From: an uncultured Bacteroidales bacterium
GTDB lineage: Bacteria; Bacteroidota; Bacteroidia; Bacteroidales; UBA932
NCBI GenBank assembly: GCA_944326355.1
Contig: CALVDO010000019.1
Span: 1 to 46,536, forward strand
DNA length: 46,536 nucleotides
Direction of reading: 5' to 3'
Shown: positions 34,354-40,191 of the stretch, one piece after another
How the letters are laid out: each line of letters opens with the position of its first letter
Numbering within the stretch: position 1 is the stretch's first letter
Program-made: the position numbers and the translations under genes
The notes under the pieces: model-generated
What the model was told of the DNA's origin: nothing
What the model saw: the letters and a program-made list of their open reading frames with translations, nothing else
Database searches by the model: none

Positions 34354-34384
34354 AGAGTCCGGCTCCGGTCCGGGCTCTTTTTTT
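34354..34384 (+). terminator. Terminator after the fimbrillin-like gene
   Basis: AGAGTCCGG and CCGGGCTCT pair over 9 bp (one G-U) around CTCCGGT, with a T-run to 34384. An alternative hairpin GACTC-TGAA-GAGTC (34346-34359) uses the same 5' arm, so the two are mutually exclusive. Confidence 0.85.
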
Positions 34385-34474
34385 ATCCTGCTCTTTTTGC
34401 CGGCCGGTTTGACGAGACCCCGAAAGTTAGACAGGTATAACTTCTTTAATACTGTTGTCGTCCCGTCGGAAAGG

Positions 34475-35101
34475 TCACAGGGAGCAGAAGAACGTGACGA
34501 GGATCGGAACGCTGAAGTCCGAGACGATGCCGCTGATGACGGCGGCCGGCAGCATTTCGCCCCCGCCGTATCTGAGTATCACGGGCAGGGACACGTCCAT
34601 CGCTGTGGCTCCGGCGGAGGCGATCGTCGCGAAAGGGCAGAGCCTCTTTGAGAGGAAGGGCGCGGCGGCGAGAGTGAACATCTCTCTGAAGATGTTTGTG
34701 AGCAGGGATATTGTGCCGAGCTCGGCGGCGAGCTGCGCTCCGAGGGACATTTCCTTGTAGCCGGAGATGAGTATCGACGAGAGGGAATAATAGGCCATCC
34801 CGCTCCCGACGGCAAGACAGTCGGCAGCGCCCCATTTCCCCAGCAGCAGGCTTGCGGCCGCCGAGAAGGCGAGTGTCCCGAGAATCGAGACCAGCGGCAG
34901 AAGAAGCAGTTTGGGACTTATGCTCTTGAGTATCTTCTTCAGGTCAGGGTTCGAGCCTATCGTGATGCCCACGAGAAACATCATGGCGTACAGGACGTAA
35001 GTGGTCAGCTTCTCTTCGGCCGGGTCGACGGGAAGCAGTCCGAGCCAGCCCGTCACGCATCCTGCGGCGAATACGCCGAGTACTATGAATGTCCCTTTCA
35101 T
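34475..35101 (-). CDS. lysO: LysO family transporter, C-terminal-half protein
   Basis: 208-aa membrane protein with about six hydrophobic helices matching the conserved core of lysine exporter LysO (YbjE): TYVLYAMMFLVGITIGSNP, GMAYYSLSSILISGY, LGTISLLTNIFREMFTL and ATAMDVSLPVILRYGG. E. coli LysO is a single protein of about 300 aa; here the family is split into two genes, as in other Bacteroidetes. Its start overlaps the upstream half-gene by 4 nt (ATGA), consistent with a two-chain transporter. It probably exports lysine. Confidence 0.85.
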   Translation of the reverse strand: MKGTFIVLGVFAAGCVTGWLGLLPVDPAEEKLTTYVLYAMMFLVGITIGSNPDLKKILKSISPKLLLLPLVSILGTLAFSAAASLLLGKWGAADCLAVGSGMAYYSLSSILISGYKEMSLGAQLAAELGTISLLTNIFREMFTLAAAPFLSKRLCPFATIASAGATAMDVSLPVILRYGGGEMLPAAVISGIVSDFSVPILVTFFCSL

Positions 35102-35391
35102 TGTATATCAGATTTAGTCCGTGACTTTTTCCTGAACATGAACTTGTATAGAAGTGTTGCGGCGGTGACGCTTCCCGTCACTCCGGCTATGGCAAGGAGC
35201 GCCGACTGCAGGCCGATGGATGAGATATTGCTCACGAGCTCTCTGTCCGCGCCTATTTTCATGCCCATCAGAAAAAGCATGGCCCATATTGCGAGGGTGA
35301 CGGCTTTGCCGGCGTGCCGTGTGGCCTTGATGTTCCTCAGAAGGAAGCCTGAGCCGATGCCGACGAACATTGTCATCAGAATATAGAACAT
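35098..35391 (-). CDS. LysO family transporter, N-terminal-half protein
   Basis: 97-aa membrane protein with three hydrophobic helices (FYILMTMFVGIGSGFLL, LAIWAMLFLMGMKIG, LLAIAGVTGSVTAATLL), matching the N-terminal third of LysO. The frame is open to an ATG at 35448, but a perfect -7 box lies at 35413-35420, so transcription should start near 35406 and the ATG at 35391 is the first usable one. It is coupled to the second half by ATGA. Confidence 0.82.
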   Translation of the reverse strand: MFYILMTMFVGIGSGFLLRNIKATRHAGKAVTLAIWAMLFLMGMKIGADRELVSNISSIGLQSALLAIAGVTGSVTAATLLYKFMFRKKSRTKSDIQ

Positions 35392-35412
35392 AAGAATCCG
35401 GATTAAGGGCTG

Positions 35413-35443
35413 CAAAGATAGTCGCTTCCTGCGAACGGACAAT
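35413..35443 (-). promoter_or_regulatory. Promoter of the split lysO operon
   Basis: Minus strand: ATTG (35443-35440), a 19-nt spacer, then TATCTTTG (35420-35413). Confidence 0.72.
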
Positions 35444-35459
35444 TCCATGTTCGGAGGAA
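35426..35459. promoter_or_regulatory. Inverted repeat between lysO and WYL promoters
   Basis: TTCCTGCGAAC (35426-35436), a 12-nt spacer, and GTTCGGAGGAA (35449-35459); the arms match at 10 of 11 positions. It covers the lysO -33 box and the -33 zone of the rightward WYL gene, a good place for an operator controlling both. The binding protein is unknown; the WYL regulator is an obvious candidate. Confidence 0.55.
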
Positions 35460-35464
35460 ATTGC

Positions 35465-35472
35465 TAACTTTG
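35465..35472 (+). promoter_or_regulatory. -7 box of the WYL regulator gene
   Basis: TAACTTTG, a perfect TAnnTTTG box, 58 nt before the ATG at 35531. No TTTG at the -33 distance. Confidence 0.6.
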
Positions 35473-35530
35473 AAGAATCCGTCCCAGTCGCCTTCGCCGG
35501 CAGGCGGCATCGGACAAAAAACGGAGCTAC

Positions 35531-36457
35531 ATGTCAAAATCAGGCTACATCCAGAGGTATCTGCAGATTATCCGCATAGTGCGCAGCAACAGATACATTA
35601 GTCTCGAAGACCTCATCCGCAAAGTCGAGGAGGGACTGTCATACTATGACGACACGGACAGTGTCGGCGTATCACGGAGAACCATCCTCCGCGACATCGG
35701 GGAGATACGCTCGGGGATGGGAATAAGCATCGACTATTCTCGGCGGCATAAGGGGTATTTCATCCCGGAGGATGAGGACCAGACCGCGGACATTGAGCGC
35801 ATTCTGGCTCAGTACGACCTGATGACCACCATGCGGGCCAGGGAGGAACTCTCTTCATTCGTGTTTCCCGAGAGGAGGAAGGCGCGGGGGACGGAGCATC
35901 TGAATCCGCTCATTCATGCGGTCAGGCGCAGCCTCATGGTAGAATTTCTCTATGTGAAGTTTGACAATTCGGCTTCGCGAGTCCGTCGCGTCATGCCTTA
36001 TGCGCTGAAGGAGAGTCACGGACGATGGTATCTTCTCGCGATTGAGGACGGAGAGAACGTGCGCCGTCCCGGAGAGATAAAGAGCTGGGGGCTCGACCGC
36101 ATCCGAGAGCTGACAGTCACGGCGCGGAGGTTTGTGCGGGACAAGTCGCTGGATCCCCAGTCGGAGTTCCGGGATTCGTTCGGAGTGAGTTTCGGCAGGG
36201 AACTGCCTGTAGAGGAGGTCATTCTCTCGTTCTCCCCGAAATCCGGGCGCTACAACGAGGCGTTTCCTCTCCACGAGTCTCAGGAGACGCTTGTGGATGA
36301 CGGCAAGGAATTCCGCATACGGCTCAGGCTGAAGATCACGATGGACTTCGTTCAGGAGCTGCTTTCTCAGAGCGAGGATCTTGAGGTCATCGCTCCGAAG
36401 CATCTCCGCAAGCAGATCCGCGACATCTGCAGGAAGGCGGCCAAGCGCATGGGCTGA
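35531..36457 (+). CDS. WYL-domain transcriptional regulator
   Basis: 308-aa regulator: winged HTH (about 6-62, SRRTILRDIGEI), a linker, the WYL domain (about 125-200, literal W166-Y167-L168 in HGRWYLLAIEDGE, followed by SWGLDRI) and a C-terminal WCX domain (about 225-305, PVEEVILSFSP...DFVQELLSQSEDLEVIAP). WYL proteins sense nucleic-acid or nucleotide-type ligands and include CapW/BrxR repressors of phage-defence loci and PafBC of the DNA-damage response. It lies directly upstream of, and co-directional with, the Ro60 locus, so control of that locus is the best guess. A perfect 20-bp repeat begins inside its stop codon region. Confidence 0.88.
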   Translation: MSKSGYIQRYLQIIRIVRSNRYISLEDLIRKVEEGLSYYDDTDSVGVSRRTILRDIGEIRSGMGISIDYSRRHKGYFIPEDEDQTADIERILAQYDLMTTMRAREELSSFVFPERRKARGTEHLNPLIHAVRRSLMVEFLYVKFDNSASRVRRVMPYALKESHGRWYLLAIEDGENVRRPGEIKSWGLDRIRELTVTARRFVRDKSLDPQSEFRDSFGVSFGRELPVEEVILSFSPKSGRYNEAFPLHESQETLVDDGKEFRIRLRLKITMDFVQELLSQSEDLEVIAPKHLRKQIRDICRKAAKRMG

Positions 36458-36490
36458 TTTCTGCTGTCATGGGCTGATTTCTGCTGTCAT
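36451..36490. repeat. Perfect 20-bp tandem duplication at the WYL gene stop
   Basis: GGGCTGATTTCTGCTGTCAT occurs twice back to back (36451-36470, 36471-36490), preceded by CAT so that the identity extends to 23 nt. The first copy contains the last codon and TGA stop of the WYL gene; the second recreates ATGGGCTGA outside it. An 8-base T-run follows at 36496-36503. Confidence 0.95.
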
Positions 36491-36516
36491 GAGAATTTTT
36501 TTTGAGAGTTTTCTTG

Positions 36517-36537
36517 CAGTGCCGCAGTTTGGCACTG
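36517..36537. promoter_or_regulatory. Perfect palindrome at the Ro60-locus promoter (candidate operator)
   Basis: CAGTGCC (36517-36523), a 7-nt spacer GCAGTTT, and GGCACTG (36531-36537). The perfect 7-bp inverted repeat ends 8 bp before the -7 box at 36546, so it covers the -33 to -16 zone where a repressor would block the polymerase. It differs in sequence from the inverted repeat at 35426-35459. Confidence 0.6.
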
Positions 36538-36545
36538 TCGCCCGC

Positions 36546-36553
36546 TATCTTTG
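36546..36553 (+). promoter_or_regulatory. -7 box for the structured RNA and Ro60 locus
   Basis: TATCTTTG, a perfect -7 box. The start of transcription is expected near 36557-36561. The nearest TTTG (36528-36531) is only 14 nt upstream, so the -33 contact is non-standard and may need an activator. No other promoter is visible before the Ro60 start. Confidence 0.65.
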
Positions 36554-36557
36554 CAGC

Positions 36558-36647
36558 ATGAAAAACAGCAGGTGCCGTAGGTCAGGAGTTCTTCGATCAT
36601 GGTACGTTTAAAGATGCCTGACCGACTTGTCGCCCTGCTTTTTTTTT
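36558..36647 (+). ncRNA. Structured leader RNA before Ro60: candidate Y-like RNA or attenuator
   Basis: About 90 nt from the predicted transcription start to a run of nine U. Its ends pair: AGCAGG (36567-36572) with CCTGCT (36634-36639). After an asymmetric internal loop (7 and 10 nt) a perfect 7-bp helix forms, GGTCAGG (36580-36586) with CCTGACC (36617-36623), then a short TCTT/AAGA helix (36590-36593 with 36611-36614) and an apical loop. A long end-closed hairpin with internal loop and U tail is the general shape of Y RNAs, the partners of Ro60, whose gene starts 20 nt later. It also fits an intrinsic terminator. A 17-codon open frame (ATG 36558 to TAA 36611) overlaps it and could be a leader peptide. 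Known Y RNA consensus sequence is not clearly present. Confidence 0.55.
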
Positions 36648-36667
36648 AAGAGAAAAATCGTTGAGAC

Positions 36668-38239
36668 ATGAGATACGATGACATCGGGAAGAAGAGGAAG
36701 ACTGTCCTTAATCATGAGGGAGAGACGGCTTATGTGATGACTCCGGAGATGGAGCTTTACACGGCTGTCGTCACCTGTGCCATGAGCGACAGTTTCTACG
36801 AGTCGACAGACGGCAGGGTGGAGCGCATCGCGGCTCTGATCCGGAAAGTCGATCCGGCTTTTGTCGCCCGGCTCGCGATCTATGCGAGGACCAGGATGAA
36901 TCTGCGCAGCATCCCTCTCTTTCTGCTTGTCGAGCTTGCAGGCATTCATAACGGGGATTCCCTTGTCGGAGATGCCATCGGCAGGACTATCCTTCGCGCG
37001 GATGAGATCATGGAGCTGCTCTCATGCTATCAGTGGAGAAATGCTCCGGCTGGCGCGAGGAAGAAGCTCGGGCGGCTTTCCCGTCAGGTGCAGAACGGGC
37101 TCAAGACGGCATTCAACAGGTTTGACGAATACCAGTTCGCCAAATATGACAGGTCCCGTCTGGAGGTCACACTGCGGGACGCATTGTTCCTCGTTCATCC
37201 GAAGGCTAAGGACGCAGCTCAGCAGGCGGTCTTTGACAAAATCGTCGCCGGGACTCTAGAGGTTCCCTACACATGGGAGACCCGTCTGTCCGCTCTCGGG
37301 CAGATGAAATTCAGCTCGGAAGAGGCTCATGCGGCTGCCGTGCGCGCTCTCTGGCAGGAGCTCATCGACTCGGACCGGCTGGGCTATATGGCTCTTCTTC
37401 GCAATCTGAGGAACATCCTCCAAGCAGGAGTGTCGGATGAGCACATCCGGAAGGTCTGCTCATGCCTTTCCGATGCGGACGCCGTGGCTAAGTCAAGGCA
37501 GCTTCCGTTCCGCTTCCTGTCGGCCTACAGGATGATCTCCGAGAACGGTTCCCTCCGCGCTCCGATGGTGCTCTCCGCTCTTGAGGCCGCTGCGGAGGCT
37601 TCAGCTGCCAATATTCAGGGTTTCGGCCCGGATGTAAATGTCCTTGTGGCAGCCGACACTTCAGGATCTATGATGTGCCCGGTTTCATCGGCAGGTTCCG
37701 TCATGTACTATGACATCGGCATCATGCTGGCGATGCTGCTGAAGAGCAGGTGCGCATCTGTCGTCAGCGGAGTCTTCGCCGACAGATGGAAAGTAGTCGC
37801 CATGCCGCAGAATCCTGTGCTCGCCAATGTCATGGCGATGCGCAGACGGGTCGGTGAGGTGGGCTATTCCACCAATGGCTACAAGGTGATCGACTGGCTG
37901 CTGGACAATGGCGTGCGGATGGATAAGGTGATGATATTCACCGACTGTCAGATGTGGAACTCTGATCCCGGCACATGGCGCTTCGGCTCCGGTTCATCCG
38001 GAGCTTCCGGTAAGGCCAAAGCCTCCAGTATTCAGAAGTCCTGGGCAAAGTATAAGAGCAGATTCCCGGGAGCGAGGCTGTATCTGTTCGATCTTGCCGG
38101 ATACGGGACGAGTCCTGTGGCGTTTCCGTGCCATGATGTGGCACTGATCTCCGGATGGAGTGACAAGGTGTTTGACGTCCTTGCCGCCATTGAGAGAGGC
38201 GCAGATGCAATCGCTGAAATCAATGCTATTGAGATATGA
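36668..38239 (+). CDS. rsr: Ro60/TROVE-domain RNA-binding protein (Rsr ortholog)
   Basis: 523-aa Ro60 ortholog. The TROVE HEAT-repeat ring covers about 12-310, with the family segments VARLAIYARTRMNLRSIPLFLLVELA, KTAFNRFDEYQFAKYDR, WETRLSALG and LLRNLRNI. The C-terminal von Willebrand A domain (about 323-515) has an intact metal site: DTSGS (330-334), T402 and D426. Ro60 proteins bind ends of misfolded non-coding RNAs in the ring and Y RNAs on its outer face; in Deinococcus the Y RNA tethers Rsr to PNPase. It is 20 nt behind the structured RNA and is coupled by ATGA to the HD gene. Length and motifs show no damage. Confidence 0.92.
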   Translation: MRYDDIGKKRKTVLNHEGETAYVMTPEMELYTAVVTCAMSDSFYESTDGRVERIAALIRKVDPAFVARLAIYARTRMNLRSIPLFLLVELAGIHNGDSLVGDAIGRTILRADEIMELLSCYQWRNAPAGARKKLGRLSRQVQNGLKTAFNRFDEYQFAKYDRSRLEVTLRDALFLVHPKAKDAAQQAVFDKIVAGTLEVPYTWETRLSALGQMKFSSEEAHAAAVRALWQELIDSDRLGYMALLRNLRNILQAGVSDEHIRKVCSCLSDADAVAKSRQLPFRFLSAYRMISENGSLRAPMVLSALEAAAEASAANIQGFGPDVNVLVAADTSGSMMCPVSSAGSVMYYDIGIMLAMLLKSRCASVVSGVFADRWKVVAMPQNPVLANVMAMRRRVGEVGYSTNGYKVIDWLLDNGVRMDKVMIFTDCQMWNSDPGTWRFGSGSSGASGKAKASSIQKSWAKYKSRFPGARLYLFDLAGYGTSPVAFPCHDVALISGWSDKVFDVLAAIERGADAIAEINAIEI

Positions 38240-38718
38240 CTGTTGAAGAGACATTGCTTATTGCCGTTGAGGCCCACGCCGGACAGAAGGATCTTGACGG
38301 AAAACCTGTAATCCTGCATCCTCTTGCCGTCGGCCTCATGGGGCAGGACGAGATTCAGATAAAGACCGGCTTTCTTCACGATGTGGCGGAGGACACTTCC
38401 GTATCGCTGGATGATATGCGCGACAGGGGCGTTGATGAAGATGTCCTTGCCGCGCTGCAGCTTCTGACCCACGAGAAGGGCGCGGATTATTTTGAATATG
38501 TGCGCAGGATCGCCGCGTCCGGCAACCGCACCGCCATTCAGGTGAAGATAAACGATCTTAGGAACAATCTCCGCCGCGGCAGGCTGTCGCTTGAGCTTGC
38601 TGAACGCGCAGGCGACGCAGCAAAGGCCGCCCGACTTGTCGCAATCGGTGCCAAGCATCGGAAGGCTCTGGAGATTTTCGGCCTTCGGGATGACGAGGCG
38701 TCGGGCAGGGCTATCTGA
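38236..38718 (+). CDS. Small HD-domain phosphohydrolase, RelA/SpoT hydrolase-like
   Basis: 160-aa stand-alone HD domain of the RelA/SpoT hydrolase class. Conserved residues: H28 (ILHPLAVG), H48-D49 and E52-D53 in FLHDVAEDT, and D107 in VKINDLRNN (SpoT: KLADRLHN). All residues expected for Mn-dependent (p)ppGpp 3'-pyrophosphate hydrolysis are there; no synthetase, TGS or ACT domain is attached, so it would be a small alarmone hydrolase, or act on a related nucleotide. The ATG overlaps the Ro60 stop (ATGA), so the two proteins are made together. 14 nt separate it from the PLD gene. Confidence 0.82.
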   Translation: MTVEETLLIAVEAHAGQKDLDGKPVILHPLAVGLMGQDEIQIKTGFLHDVAEDTSVSLDDMRDRGVDEDVLAALQLLTHEKGADYFEYVRRIAASGNRTAIQVKINDLRNNLRRGRLSLELAERAGDAAKAARLVAIGAKHRKALEIFGLRDDEASGRAI

Positions 38719-38732
38719 CACATATTTGTACG

Positions 38733-39350
38733 ATGGCAAAGAAAACTTCAAAGAAAGCAGAGGCGGCAGCTCCGGAAAAGACGGTTCGCAAGACGACACC
38801 CTCTGAGGTGGCTTCTGCGTCTGGATCTGCTCTTTCCGCTACTTCATACATAGCGGACCGGGAGCATTATGAGAAGGTGCTTGCGAAGGTGCCGCTTGTC
38901 AGAAAGAATCTCTGGATAGCGACTGCGGACATCAAGGATCTTCATGTAAAGACCTCGTCGGGCACGGTGCCATTTCTTGGCATTGTGGCTTCTCTCATTG
39001 AAAGAGGAGTGGGAGTCAGGCTGATGCATGCCAAAGAACCCGGGCCGCTCTTCCGTGAGGATTTCGACAGGTATCCTATCTTGGCTCACTCGCTTGAGCA
39101 TGTCCTGTGTCCTCGCATACACTTCAAACTCATGATCTTCGACTTTACGGAGGTCTACATCGGGTCTGCAAACCTTACCGGCGCAGGCATCGGGATGAAG
39201 AGCCCGAGAATGAGAAATTTCGAGGCCGGCATCCTCTCTTCTGATCTTGCTCTTGTCGACTCCGCAGCGGAGCATTTCGACTCCGTGTGGCGCGGCGCCC
39301 TCTGCAAAGATTGCGGCAGGCGTCAGTATTGTCCCGACCCGATAGCATAA
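38733..39350 (+). CDS. Phospholipase D-fold protein with single HKD motif
   Basis: 205-aa protein. Residues 1-35 are a Lys/Ala/Ser-rich, probably disordered, nucleic-acid-binding-like tail. The PLD half-domain has HxK(x)4D as H130-K132-D137 (IHFKLMIFD), then GSANLTG (144-150) and E164 (RNFEAG), all expected for catalysis. A small C-terminal cluster (C191, C194, C200 in CKDCGRRQYC) could bind metal. Single-HKD proteins such as Nuc and BfiI act as dimers, usually as nucleases. It is the last gene of the Ro60 run; RNA or DNA cleavage is a reasonable but untested guess. Confidence 0.8.
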   Translation: MAKKTSKKAEAAAPEKTVRKTTPSEVASASGSALSATSYIADREHYEKVLAKVPLVRKNLWIATADIKDLHVKTSSGTVPFLGIVASLIERGVGVRLMHAKEPGPLFREDFDRYPILAHSLEHVLCPRIHFKLMIFDFTEVYIGSANLTGAGIGMKSPRMRNFEAGILSSDLALVDSAAEHFDSVWRGALCKDCGRRQYCPDPIA

Positions 39351-39539
39351 GATCGGTATCGGTGGCTCATTTGGAGCGCCGCTAACCTCGTCTTGCCCGC
39401 CGCTCTGTCCTTGTCATGCCCGCCGTCCCGGAATTATTATGCCGAGGCTCAGAAAGTCGGGGAAATGTGCCCGTATTCCGGAAATTATGCCTAACTTTAA
39501 AGCTGCTGATGAATGCTGAACATTCAAAACATCAAAGAC
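39351..39539. other. Intergenic region with short direct repeats before sodB
   Basis: Two imperfect direct repeats: TCTTGCCCGCCG (39391) and TCATGCCCGCCG (39414), 23 bp apart; and CCGGAATTATTATGCC (39428-39443) and CCGGAAATTATGCC (39478-39491), the second touching the sodB -7 box. No ORF or RNA gene seen. Confidence 0.6.
39492..39499 (+). promoter_or_regulatory. Candidate -7 box of sodB
   Basis: TAACTTTA, one base from TAnnTTTG, 40 nt before the ATG at 39540. No -33 TTTG. Confidence 0.45.
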
Positions 39540-40133
39540 ATGAAACACAATTTGCCGGAACTTCCCTATGCTCTCGACTCTCTTGAGCCCAAGATGAGCA
39601 GGGAGACCCTTGAATTCCATTACGGAAAACATCTCCAGACCTATGTCGACAATCTCAACAGTCTTGCCGCAGGCACTCCTTTCGAAGAAATGTCCCTCGA
39701 CGAAATCGTCCTGAAGGCAGACGGCGTCTTGTTCAATAATGCCGCCCAGACATGGAACCACACCTTCTTTTTTGACACTCTCACTCCCGAGCCGGTGGAG
39801 ATGCCTGAGAATCTTGCGTACAGGCTTGCAGCCTCGTTCGGCTCTGTAGAGGCGTTCAGGGAAGAATTTTCAAAGGCTGCTGTCGGCCTCTTCGGCTCCG
39901 GCTGGACCTGGCTTGTGGAGGACGCGGACGGAAAGCTCTCCATCGTCCGGAAGCAGAACGCCGGCAATCCTCTGACCGACGGTCTGAAGCCTCTGCTCGT
40001 CGTCGACGTCTGGGAACACGCCTACTATATCGACTACCGCAACCGCCGCGCCGCCTTCGTTGAGGCCTGCCTCGAACTGACCGACTGGCGGAAAGTCGCG
40101 GCACGGCTGAATCCCTGTATGGGACTCTCATAA
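39540..40133 (+). CDS. sodB: Superoxide dismutase, Fe-type
   Basis: 197-aa Fe/Mn-family superoxide dismutase. Metal ligands: the N-terminal His of FHYGKHLQTYVDNLN, His in NHTFFFD, and Asp and His of DVWEHAYYIDY. The active-site Gln in FNNAAQTWNH indicates the Fe or cambialistic type. It converts superoxide to peroxide and oxygen in the cytoplasm; no signal peptide. The frame is open to 39513, but the family N-terminus (KHNLPELPYALDSLEP) supports the ATG at 39540. Its own promoter probably lies at 39492. Confidence 0.95.
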   Translation: MKHNLPELPYALDSLEPKMSRETLEFHYGKHLQTYVDNLNSLAAGTPFEEMSLDEIVLKADGVLFNNAAQTWNHTFFFDTLTPEPVEMPENLAYRLAASFGSVEAFREEFSKAAVGLFGSGWTWLVEDADGKLSIVRKQNAGNPLTDGLKPLLVVDVWEHAYYIDYRNRRAAFVEACLELTDWRKVAARLNPCMGLS

Positions 40134-40137
40134 ATTT

Positions 40138-40169
40138 GAGGGACCGGTGCCGTCGGCTGCCGGTCCCTC
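40138..40169. terminator. Bidirectional hairpin between sodB and the convergent gene
   Basis: GAGGGACCGG and CCGGTCCCTC form a perfect 10-bp stem around a 12-nt loop, 4 nt after the sodB stop. There is no T-run on the + side and only a short one on the minus side, so it is a weak or shared terminator. Confidence 0.6.
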
Positions 40170-40191
40170 ATGTCGTTGAGACGGCTTGCGG

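Noticed and set aside
35392..35448. N-terminal extension of the first lysO half-gene
   Set aside because: It covers the perfect -7 box at 35413-35420, so it would lie upstream of the transcript start.
36592..36598. tRNA-like T-loop (UUCGAUC) in the Ro60 leader RNA, as in tRNA-mimic Y RNAs
   Set aside because: The loop heptamer matches, but flanking bases do not form a T-stem (only two of five positions pair), so a tRNA-like module is not supported.
36558..36611. 17-codon ORF as a real gene
   Set aside because: It would be almost leaderless, is very short and is embedded in the hairpin RNA; kept only as a possible leader peptide in the RNA entry.
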